Source: Anaerolineae bacterium
Lineage (GTDB): Bacteria; Chloroflexota; Anaerolineae; JAAYZQ01
Assembly: GCA_023544525.1 (NCBI GenBank)
Contig: JAMJFU010000012.1
Span: 1 to 38,067, forward strand
Direction of reading: 5' to 3'
DNA length: 38,067 nt
Below the pieces are notes generated by a model that saw only the letters and a list, made by a program, of their open reading frames with translations, made no database searches and was not told the DNA's origin. Shown one piece after another: positions 23,891 to 30,309 of the stretch (the first letter of the stretch is position 1; the number at the start of each line of letters is the position of its first letter). The position numbers and the translations under genes were made by a program.

Positions 23891-23931
23891 ATTTCTGGTG
23901 TGCTATCGAGTGAAAGGGCCAAACAGGCTTG

Positions 23932-25527
23932 TCAGCGCGACACCTCCTCGCGGAATACGGGGGCCAACATCTGATCGACCGGTGCGTAGCGATCGGTAAG
24001 GGTCACCAACCGTCCCTCGTCCAGAAGGCTGTCGACCTCCCTGGGGCTCAGGATTCGCTCTGCCAGAAGGGCGAACCCATCACCGGCGTCCAGGCTCTCG
24101 AGCGCGGTTAGATCCAGAGGCGCATCAGAGGCGATGAGCACAAAGGTGCTGCGCGTCGCCTCCCGCCAAGACTCGATGGTCGGGGCCACGTACACGTGTC
24201 GAAAAGTCTGTCTCAGGGTATGGATATAGGCCCGCAAAAAGTCGCTACGTGGACCGTCAATGATGTTGACAAAGTACAGGCCGTCCGCTGCCAACCAGGC
24301 ACGGACCCGGTCGTTGAATCCTTTGGTGGTCAGGTGGTAGGGCACGGAAAAGTCATTGAACGCATCGCCCATGACGAGGTCGTAGGTCGATACCGGTGGC
24401 TGTTCCAGGAAGAAGCGAGCGTCTTGGTTATAGGTTACGATGGCTGAATCCTGGCTCAAGCCCAGGAGATCGTGGGCCACCGCGGTGACGCCGGGGTCGA
24501 TCTCGACGACGTGGATGTCACTGCCAGGATAGAGTGCCTCCATATAACGAGGGAAGGTGTAGCCACCGCCTCCGATAAAGAGGGCAGCGAGGTGGTCGTC
24601 CGACTGGGCGCGATAGGCGGTCAGTTCAGCATAAATCTGCTCGTAGCCGTAGACAAGCTTGGTCGGATCGTCCAGCGAGGTATAGCTGTGGACAAGCCGG
24701 TCCAGGGTCAATATTTGGACGGCACCGCCATCGCGCTCCTCTTCGTGGACCTTGATGCAGAAGTAGTTGGTCTCGCGTGTGCACGGGCCACTCAACCAGC
24801 CCTGCTGCGTGACGAGCAGTGTGCCTCCGGCCAGGAGGAGGGTGCCCAGGGCCATCCAAACCAACTGCCCGCGGACCAGGAAGAGCAAGCCCATCAGCAG
24901 TAGGGTCACGGCCACACCCCAGACGATGATGTGAGTCCCAAGCCAGGAGATCAAGACAAAACCTGTGGCAAAGGTCCCTGCAATGCTGCCCACACTGCCG
25001 GCGGCATAGATGCGGCCCACGGTCCTACCCGTCCTGGCCAGGTCGCGTACTGCCAGCTTGGCGACGATGGGCGAAATCGTTCCCAAAATGATGCAGGGGA
25101 CGAGGAACAGGGCGGCGGTGAGGACCAGGATCTCGACTACGATGGGCCAGTTGCCGGGCAGGCGACCGCCCAGGGCATCCACGGCCAAGATGCCGCACGA
25201 GGCAAGGCCGGCCAGGAGGAGGATACCGCCCAGGAGGCGGAGCGAGGCGGAACGGTCGGCGAGCCAACCACCAAGGTAGTTGCCCAGGCTAATCCCAGCC
25301 AGCACCACGCCGATCACGCTGGTCCAGGTATAGAGCGAGACGCCCACGTAGGGGGCAATGATCCGCCCCGCCACGAGCTCCAGGATCATGATGCAGCCAC
25401 TCGAGACAAAGACGATGAGATCGGGCTGCCACAGCCTGGAACGCTGGAAAGCCTCGGGCACATCTGCTGGCGATGGTTCTGGTGTTTGATTCGGGCCATC
25501 CCCGTGGCGACCGTCTGTGATGCCCAT
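23932..25527 (-). CDS. Fused membrane / spermidine-synthase-like protein
   Basis: 531 residues. Residues 35-245 hold about seven TM helices (IVFVSSGCIMILELVAGRII, TSVIGVVLAGISLGNYLGGW, VEILVLTAALFLVPCIILGT). The C-terminal half is a Rossmann fold of the spermidine-synthase type: AALFIGGGGYTFPRYMEAL near 310, VVEIDPGVTAVAHDLLG, YNQDARFFLE and DLVMGDAFNDFSVPYHLTTK. These 'fused MFS/spermidine synthase' proteins are common; their substrate is mostly unknown and polyamine synthesis is often doubtful. No speD or speB is nearby. SD AGGAGG is four bases from the ATG. It sits upstream of rpmH on the same strand but the rpmH promoter separates them. Confidence 0.9.
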   Translation of the reverse strand: MGITDGRHGDGPNQTPEPSPADVPEAFQRSRLWQPDLIVFVSSGCIMILELVAGRIIAPYVGVSLYTWTSVIGVVLAGISLGNYLGGWLADRSASLRLLGGILLLAGLASCGILAVDALGGRLPGNWPIVVEILVLTAALFLVPCIILGTISPIVAKLAVRDLARTGRTVGRIYAAGSVGSIAGTFATGFVLISWLGTHIIVWGVAVTLLLMGLLFLVRGQLVWMALGTLLLAGGTLLVTQQGWLSGPCTRETNYFCIKVHEEERDGGAVQILTLDRLVHSYTSLDDPTKLVYGYEQIYAELTAYRAQSDDHLAALFIGGGGYTFPRYMEALYPGSDIHVVEIDPGVTAVAHDLLGLSQDSAIVTYNQDARFFLEQPPVSTYDLVMGDAFNDFSVPYHLTTKGFNDRVRAWLAADGLYFVNIIDGPRSDFLRAYIHTLRQTFRHVYVAPTIESWREATRSTFVLIASDAPLDLTALESLDAGDGFALLAERILSPREVDSLLDEGRLVTLTDRYAPVDQMLAPVFREEVSR

Positions 25528-25762
25528 CTAGCCTCCTAACCCTGACTGCCCTATCACAGGCTACCTGGCGCGATCGCAAGCAGCCAGAGGTGATGACACC
25601 GCTGCCCCGGCGTTCAAGCTCCAGGCTGGTGTCCGTCCCATTTTACCGTTTGCCCGCCAATCGGTCAACTGGCTGGCTGGGCGCGCGCACCTACTCCCTG
25701 GTCCTTCTGGCAAGGCCCTCTGGGCAAATCCGGAGAGCGTTCGTTTCCCCGCTTTATAGGGT

Positions 25763-25796
25763 GAAACAGGGTAGATAATGATTGTTTCGTAACAAT
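25763..25796. promoter_or_regulatory. Operator-like overlapping inverted repeats
   Basis: GAAACA (25763-25768) and TGTTTC (25783-25788) form one inverted repeat. ATTGTT-tcgt-AACAAT (25781-25796) forms a second, perfect one. The two overlap and end 12 bases before the -35 box at 25809, a usual place for an activator or repressor site. Confidence 0.45.
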
Positions 25797-25808
25797 ACAG
25801 ATCAAAAA

Positions 25809-25836
25809 TTGCATTTCGTGACGTTTGTGGTATAAT
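25809..25836 (+). promoter_or_regulatory. Promoter of the four-TM protein
   Basis: TTGCAT (25809-25814), a 16-bp spacer and a perfect TATAAT (25831-25836). The expected start near 25843 gives a leader of about 50 bases to the ATG at 25893. Confidence 0.7.
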
Positions 25837-25892
25837 ATGAGCTGTTCCAATGGATCTTCTGGAGTGCGTCGAGACCGACGGAGGTGAGGATC

Positions 25893-27119
25893 ATGGCCGA
25901 GGGAGGACCGAGATTCCGGAAACTCACTGGCGACCCGCCGGCTGGTGAAGAGATCAAGCGCGCCGCGGAGGGCGGCATGCCAAGCGCGCAGGATGAGGTG
26001 GACGGTGCGCTTCTCGCCGAGGCCCTTGACGGTGGCCCTGCCCCGCCGCAGGTAGAGACAGCTGCGGCGCAACCTGGCGAACCTGTTGACGAAACGGAAA
26101 GTCTGAGCCCGGAGGCTGTCATGGAAGAGACCGAGTTTGAGAAGGAAGTGACCATCTATGAGCCACCGCCTCGCGAGGTCAATGACCTCGTCGGTGGCGT
26201 ATTGCCCCCCAGGCCAATCCGCGCCATCCTGAATGTGCGCCTGGAGCCCTCTGTAGCCCTGGATATCCAGGAGCCAGACCAGAAGGTGAATCTCCTGGAG
26301 CTGCCGGACCGTGAGCTGACAGAGGCCGAGAAGGCGGCGATCCTGGCCCACCTGGGTGAGGGGCGCATCCAGGAGCTGCAACAAGAAGTAGAGGAGGCCT
26401 ACGACGAAATACGCCGCCGGATGGCTTCCAACGAGGCCGTTTCCACAGAAGCCTATAACAAGCTGCTCAAAGCCCAGGACATCTTGTTGCGCCGGGATGC
26501 CTCAAAGCTCGCCCAAGCCGAGTATTACCTCGAACTGGTACATGCCCAACTGGATCGGGTCTCGGCCAGTGAAGAGGCCGCACAAAGGTACCAGTGGCCG
26601 CTTTTTGCCTGGGGCTTTCTGTGGAGTGCTGCCTTCCTGGTTACGATGATCCTGATGGGCCAGGAATGGTTTCAGAAGGCCCTCGGGTCGACCGGGCAGA
26701 GCGGTGCCCTCTTGGATACCGAGACATTTCTGGCGTCGATGCTGTGGGGAGGCATCGGCGGTGCGGTGGCGGTGCTGTACAGCCTGTTCAAGCACGTGGG
26801 CGAGCGTGATTTCGACAGCCAGTACGTGCTGTCCTACGTGGGCAAGCCGTTCCTGGGCCTGGTTGTGGGCGGCACCGTCTACATGGTCTTTAACTTGGTG
26901 ATCCGGGCACTGGGTATTTTCCCCGCCGGCGTGCCGGATGCCGAAGGGAACATTGTTCCGACCGTTGCCCCCGGTGTGGTCTACCTGGTTGCCTGGGCTT
27001 CTGGGTTCAAAGAGGACCGCATCCTGGAGCTGGTCGACGCCATGATGAAAAGGATCTTTGCCAGCCTCGGCAGTGGCGAATCTGCCCAGCAAGCGGATTC
27101 AGGATCGGCAGGAGACTAG
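25893..27119 (+). CDS. Membrane protein with disordered acidic N-terminus and four C-terminal TM helices
   Basis: 408 residues; no known family recognised. Residues 1-85 are Glu/Ala/Pro-rich and look disordered. Residues 130-215 look helical and perhaps coiled (AEKAAILAHLGEGRIQELQQ, SKLAQAEYYLELVHAQLDRV). Four hydrophobic segments follow: WPLFAWGFLWSAAFLVTMIL, FLASMLWGGIGGAVAVLYSL, FLGLVVGGTVYMVFNLVIRA and TVAPGVVYLVAWASGF. The tail FKEDRILELVDAMMKRIF is amphipathic. The large soluble N-terminal part is probably cytoplasmic. The ATG at 25893 has GGAGGTGA about five bases upstream; a GTG at 25884 lies within the SD and is unlikely. It is monocistronic: its own promoter upstream and a strong terminator directly after. 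Confidence 0.85.
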   Translation: MAEGGPRFRKLTGDPPAGEEIKRAAEGGMPSAQDEVDGALLAEALDGGPAPPQVETAAAQPGEPVDETESLSPEAVMEETEFEKEVTIYEPPPREVNDLVGGVLPPRPIRAILNVRLEPSVALDIQEPDQKVNLLELPDRELTEAEKAAILAHLGEGRIQELQQEVEEAYDEIRRRMASNEAVSTEAYNKLLKAQDILLRRDASKLAQAEYYLELVHAQLDRVSASEEAAQRYQWPLFAWGFLWSAAFLVTMILMGQEWFQKALGSTGQSGALLDTETFLASMLWGGIGGAVAVLYSLFKHVGERDFDSQYVLSYVGKPFLGLVVGGTVYMVFNLVIRALGIFPAGVPDAEGNIVPTVAPGVVYLVAWASGFKEDRILELVDAMMKRIFASLGSGESAQQADSGSAGD

Positions 27120-27126
27120 ATCTGGC

Positions 27127-27161
27127 GGGGTCGCCGCTGCCAAGAGCGGCGACCCCTCTTT
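27127..27161 (+). terminator. Strong intrinsic terminator
   Basis: GGGGTCGCCGCT (27127-27138) pairs perfectly with AGCGGCGACCCC (27145-27156), loop GCCAAG, followed by TCTTT. It starts 8 bases after the stop of the four-TM gene. Confidence 0.88.
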
Positions 27162-27281
27162 CATCCGAAGTCTGGCACCCCAAGCCAGAGCAGGCGATTC
27201 AGCAGCCTACTTCCTTGCGGCCGTAACAACAGAAGCACATCGCCTGCGGACGCTGCCGGCATCCTCTCAAAAGCCCCTGTC

Positions 27282-27310
27282 TTGACAAAACCGCATCCTG
27301 AAGCTATCCT
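27282..27310 (+). promoter_or_regulatory. sigma70-like promoter of the short ORF and GT39 gene
   Basis: TTGACA (27282-27287), a 17-bp spacer and TATCCT (27305-27310). The expected start near 27317 would fall at the SD of the short ORF (GGGAGG at 27316-27321), so the leader would be very short. Confidence 0.7.
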
Positions 27311-27326
27311 ACGCCGGGAGGTGATG

Positions 27327-27398
27327 ATGGGGCTACAAGAGGGCCATTTCGACGTCAGCAAAGTAGCCGGTGCTGTGGTGGGCACCAAGAGGGGCTGA
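27327..27398 (+). CDS. Short upstream ORF (possible leader peptide)
   Basis: A 23-codon frame: ATG at 27327 (or the ATG just before it, 27324), stop TGA at 27396-27398. It has one of the better SD sites in the window, GGGAGGTG, five bases away. The product starts MGLQEGHFDV and ends VVGTKRG. It is hydrophilic, with no run of one amino acid, so it is not a classic attenuator peptide. The next gene's GTG lies 3 bases after this stop, which is the geometry of translational coupling. Known relatives: none recalled. Confidence 0.45.
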   Translation: MGLQEGHFDVSKVAGAVVGTKRG

Positions 27399-27401
27399 CG
27401 A

Positions 27402-29297
27402 GTGGCATGGCGCTCAAGCATCCTCAGAGCAGAGAGGCTTTGGAGGCCCTGGCTCCTGGGCCTGATCCTGGTGGTAGGAGCTGTCCTGCGGCTCTACGGC
27501 TTGAACTGGGACGAGGGCCTCTGGCTTCAGCCGGACGAGCGCCAGATCTATTTCGTTGCCCTGAGCCTTGACTGGCCTGCCAGCCTCGCGGAGGCCTTCA
27601 GCCCGGCCAGCCCGCTCAATCCAGGTTTTTTTGCCTACGGTTCGCTGCCTATCTACCTGGTCCGGCTTTTCGCTGCCCTGCTGTCTCCCCTGTGGCCCGC
27701 CCTCAGCGACCCGGACAACCTGCATCTGGCCGGCCGTCTCCTGGCTGTGACCTTTGATCTCGGCACAGTCTACTTGAGCTACCGGCTAGCGCACCAGTTG
27801 GGGGAATATACCTGGCGTCCAGGCCCTGCCCAAGGATCGAACCCGCAGCCTGGTAGAGACAAGGCAGAGAACCAGGCGCCTGGCGCTCCAGCCTCTCCGT
27901 GGCAGGCCCTGCTGGCAGCGGCGTTGGTCAGCCTGGCCGTCCTGCACATCCAGTTGAGCCATTTTTATACGGCGGATCCGTTGCTCACGTTCTTTGTGAT
28001 GCTCACCCTGAGCCTGGCCTGGGATGTGGCCAGCGGAGCCGGGCGGTGGCGCCAGGCAGCGCTGGGCCTGGCCCTGGGTCTGGCACTGGCCACCAAGGTC
28101 AGTGCTGCCCCCCTGGTGTTGGTGCCCCTGGTGGCCCACCACTATGCTTCCGCAAGGGCTCAGCCGCCGCCGTCGCAGGGAGCGCGCTGGCAGGCTACCT
28201 TGTGGGCGACCCTCCGGCGCATGGTGCTGACCTTGCTGGTCGCCGCATCTGTCTTTTTCCTGGCGCAACCTTATGCCCTCATCGATTGGTCGAGCTTTGT
28301 GGGACAAAGCCTCCGCGAGTCGCAGATTGCCTGGGGGCGTCTCGACGTGCCCTACACCCTGCAATATGGCGGGACCTGGCCTTACCTCTATCCAGCATGG
28401 CAAGTGACCTTGTGGGGGCTGGCCCTGCCGGTAGGCCTGGCCGCCTGGACAGGGTTGGTACTACTGCTGACCGGCTGGCTACGGCGGGGCGGCTGGGCAG
28501 CGGCGCTGGTCCTGGCCTGGGCCGGGGCCTACTTTGCCGTGACAGGCCTGCTCTACGCCAAGCCCCTACGCTACATGTTGCCGTTGGTTCCGCTTCTGTG
28601 TGTGCTGGCGAGTTATTTGCCGGTCCGTCTCGGGCGGCTCCAGCGCGGGAAAGACGCGCCACATAGCGGGCGGCGGTGGCTGGCGGCTGTATCCTATTCC
28701 TTGTTTCTCGTGGCCTCGCTCGGCTACGCCCTGCTATATGTCCGCATCTATGCCGGACCCCACTCCTGGGTCACGGCCTCGGCGTGGATCTACCGGCACG
28801 TACCAGCGGGCAGTACGCTGGCCGTGGAGCATTGGGACACACCGCTGCCCTTGCCGCTGGAGCTGGATGGCCAGGAGCGGCGTATCGAGGAGTTCGACGT
28901 GCGGGTCCTGGCCCTGTACGACGAGCCGGACGATAGGGAAAAGTGGGAGCGGCTGGCTGCGGATCTAGCCGGGAGTGACTATCTGGTCATCGCCAGCCGG
29001 CGATTGTACGGTTCTATCGCGGGGGCTTCAGATCGTTATCCTGCCACGGCCCGCTACTACGAGCAGCTCTTCACGGGCGATCTGGGTTTTGAGTTGGTCG
29101 GCGAGTTCATCCGCGGTCCGGCCTGGTTGAACCCCCGGGTGGCTCCGCTGCCCGGGGCTGTGCCCGGGCTGCTACGGCCTGACGAGAGCTTTGTCGTCTA
29201 CGACCATCCCCGGGCCCTGATCTTTTCCAACGCCAGGCGCCTGCCGGCGGAGGAGTTGCTGCGGCGAGTGGGTGTGTCGCGGGGGGCTGACCTGTGA
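27402..29297 (+). CDS. Glycosyltransferase family 39-like integral membrane protein
   Basis: 631 residues. GT39-type (PMT/ArnT-like) enzymes transfer sugars from polyprenyl-phosphate carriers to proteins or lipids outside the membrane. The first TM helix (LLGLILVVGAVLRLYGLNWD) leads into the first exterior loop with WLQPDERQIYF, where the catalytic acidic residue lies (DE). About ten more hydrophobic helices follow (for example HIQLSHFYTADPLLTFFVML, LVAASVFFLAQPYALIDW, GWAAALVLAWAGAYFAVTGL). The last 200 residues are mainly exterior and start HVPAGSTLAVEHWDTPLPLP. The GTG has AGAGGGG upstream and follows a 23-codon ORF. A convergent terminator ends it. The exact acceptor is unknown. Confidence 0.88.
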   Translation: MAWRSSILRAERLWRPWLLGLILVVGAVLRLYGLNWDEGLWLQPDERQIYFVALSLDWPASLAEAFSPASPLNPGFFAYGSLPIYLVRLFAALLSPLWPALSDPDNLHLAGRLLAVTFDLGTVYLSYRLAHQLGEYTWRPGPAQGSNPQPGRDKAENQAPGAPASPWQALLAAALVSLAVLHIQLSHFYTADPLLTFFVMLTLSLAWDVASGAGRWRQAALGLALGLALATKVSAAPLVLVPLVAHHYASARAQPPPSQGARWQATLWATLRRMVLTLLVAASVFFLAQPYALIDWSSFVGQSLRESQIAWGRLDVPYTLQYGGTWPYLYPAWQVTLWGLALPVGLAAWTGLVLLLTGWLRRGGWAAALVLAWAGAYFAVTGLLYAKPLRYMLPLVPLLCVLASYLPVRLGRLQRGKDAPHSGRRWLAAVSYSLFLVASLGYALLYVRIYAGPHSWVTASAWIYRHVPAGSTLAVEHWDTPLPLPLELDGQERRIEEFDVRVLALYDEPDDREKWERLAADLAGSDYLVIASRRLYGSIAGASDRYPATARYYEQLFTGDLGFELVGEFIRGPAWLNPRVAPLPGAVPGLLRPDESFVVYDHPRALIFSNARRLPAEELLRRVGVSRGADL

Positions 29298-29316
29298 TGG
29301 TTCTAACCCATAAGAC

Positions 29317-29344
29317 AGAGGGCCTCGCCGAAACGAGGCCCTCT
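29317..29344. terminator. Two-way terminator hairpin
   Basis: AGAGGGCCTCG (29317-29327) and CGAGGCCCTCT (29334-29344) form a perfect 11-bp stem with loop CCGAAA, between convergent genes (GT39 and slyD). There is no T-run on either side. Confidence 0.7.
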
Positions 29345-29377
29345 CATGAATACGGCAAAGAATGTCCGTCCTGGCGA

Positions 29378-29857
29378 CTAGTGGGCGTGACCGTGGGCTA
29401 GTTCTTCGCTGTTCGCGGCGCGCAGGCTGACGACCTGGACATCAAAGTGCAAAGTCTCGCCTGCCAGTGGATGGTTGAAATCTAGCAACACGTTCTCAGG
29501 GCCTACTTCTGCCACGACGGCCAGGAAAGGTTGCCCAGAGCCGTCGACCAGCTCGAGCCCCATGCCTGGCTCCAGTTCCATCTCTGAGGGAAAAGCCTCG
29601 CGGGGAAAGCGTTGATAGGCGTCGGGGTCCACTTCGCCATAGCCTGCTTCAGGCTCGACGACGACCTCCTTTTTGTCCCCGATGGCCATTCCGTAGATGG
29701 CTTGCTCCAAGCCAGGGACGATCTGTCCATGTCCCTGGAGGAATTCTAGAGGGTCTCTCTCTTCTGAGGAGTCGATGACCTGCCCATCTTCTAGGCGAAG
29801 GGTGTAATCGATCCCCACGACGAGATCATTAGCAACCGCAGGATCGTTATCTGGCAT
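29378..29857 (-). CDS. slyD: FKBP-type peptidyl-prolyl isomerase, SlyD family
   Basis: A 159-residue cis-trans prolyl isomerase and chaperone. The FKBP core is DYTLRLEDGQVIDSSEERDP, then LEFLQGHGQIVPGLEQAIYG and GDKKEVVVEPEAGYGEVDP. The insert-in-flap domain is about residues 75-130. It closes with FNHPLAGETLHFDVQVVSLR, typical of SlyD. The C-terminus is HGHAH, a short version of the histidine-rich metal-binding tail of E. coli SlyD. It starts 11 bases after the csp stop, so both are on one transcript. The SD is weak. Confidence 0.93.
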   Translation of the reverse strand: MPDNDPAVANDLVVGIDYTLRLEDGQVIDSSEERDPLEFLQGHGQIVPGLEQAIYGMAIGDKKEVVVEPEAGYGEVDPDAYQRFPREAFPSEMELEPGMGLELVDGSGQPFLAVVAEVGPENVLLDFNHPLAGETLHFDVQVVSLRAANSEELAHGHAH

Positions 29858-29868
29858 AGTCCAGCCGA

Positions 29869-30081
29869 TTAGATCCGGCGGACGTCGACGGCGGCAGGCC
29901 CCTTCTGGCCCTGCTCGATCCGGAACTCGACGCGGTCGCCTTCTGCCAGGCTGCGAAAGCCACCTTGCCCCTGGATGGAGGAAAAGTGCACGAACACGTC
30001 CCCTCCCTGCTCACGGGCAATGAAGCCGTAGCCCTTCTGGTCGTTGAACCACTTCACAACGCCCGTTTCAACTTCGCTCAT
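29869..30081 (-). CDS. csp: Cold-shock domain protein
   Basis: 70 residues, a single OB-fold RNA/DNA-binding domain. [15 protein letters not shown] (RNP-1 is KGYGFI) and DVFVHFSSI (RNP-2 is VFVHF) are both intact, followed by [20 protein letters not shown]. Such proteins melt RNA structure at low temperature or in general. AAAGGAG lies eight bases before the ATG. No clear promoter was seen; the hairpin terminator of PBP1A lies 70 bases upstream. Which csp paralog this is cannot be said. Confidence 0.96.
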   Translation of the reverse strand: MSEVETGVVKWFNDQKGYGFIAREQGGDVFVHFSSIQGQGGFRSLAEGDRVEFRIEQGQKGPAAVDVRRI

Positions 30082-30139
30082 CGGTAAGGCTCCTTTCCTT
30101 ACAAAATACTGTTGTTGACGTCCAGTTCCCCCATCGATG

Positions 30140-30177
30140 CAAATAAAAACCGCCCAGACTGCGTAAGACTGGGCGGT
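30140..30177 (-). terminator. Intrinsic terminator after PBP1A
   Basis: On the minus strand ACCGCCCAG (30177-30169) pairs with CTGGGCGGT (30057+100 = 30157-30149) and is followed by TTTTATTT (30148-30141). The stem has 9 perfect pairs. It ends transcription from the PBP1A gene before the csp gene. Confidence 0.85.
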
Positions 30178-30309
30178 GCATTTACATCATCCGGGACAGA
30201 ACTTACTACGTCTTGTGGCAAGCTTACATGAAGTGGGCGTTTTTGTCAAAATCGCACCCGTTCGATGCAGGCGCGCCGCATGGGCCTGCAAAATCATCTG
30301 CAGTCACCA

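Larger units (their letters stand above)
25528..25892. other. Divergent 365-base intergenic region
   Basis: It separates the fused methyltransferase-like gene (-) from the four-TM protein (+). No gene of its own is supported; the short open frames lack SD sites. On the minus strand TTGCGA, 17 bases and TGATAG (about 25576-25548) is a possible weak promoter for the left gene. The right third is AT-rich and carries the operator-like repeats and the promoter listed separately. Confidence 0.5.

Noticed and set aside
23814-23931. Replication origin next to rpmH
   Set aside because: rpmH often lies by oriC, but I found no DnaA-box cluster (TTATNCACA) and no dnaA, dnaN or par gene nearby.
23932-25527. 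Calling the fused protein a true spermidine synthase (speE)
   Set aside because: The Rossmann part is of that type, but fused membrane forms often lack polyamine activity and no other polyamine gene is near.
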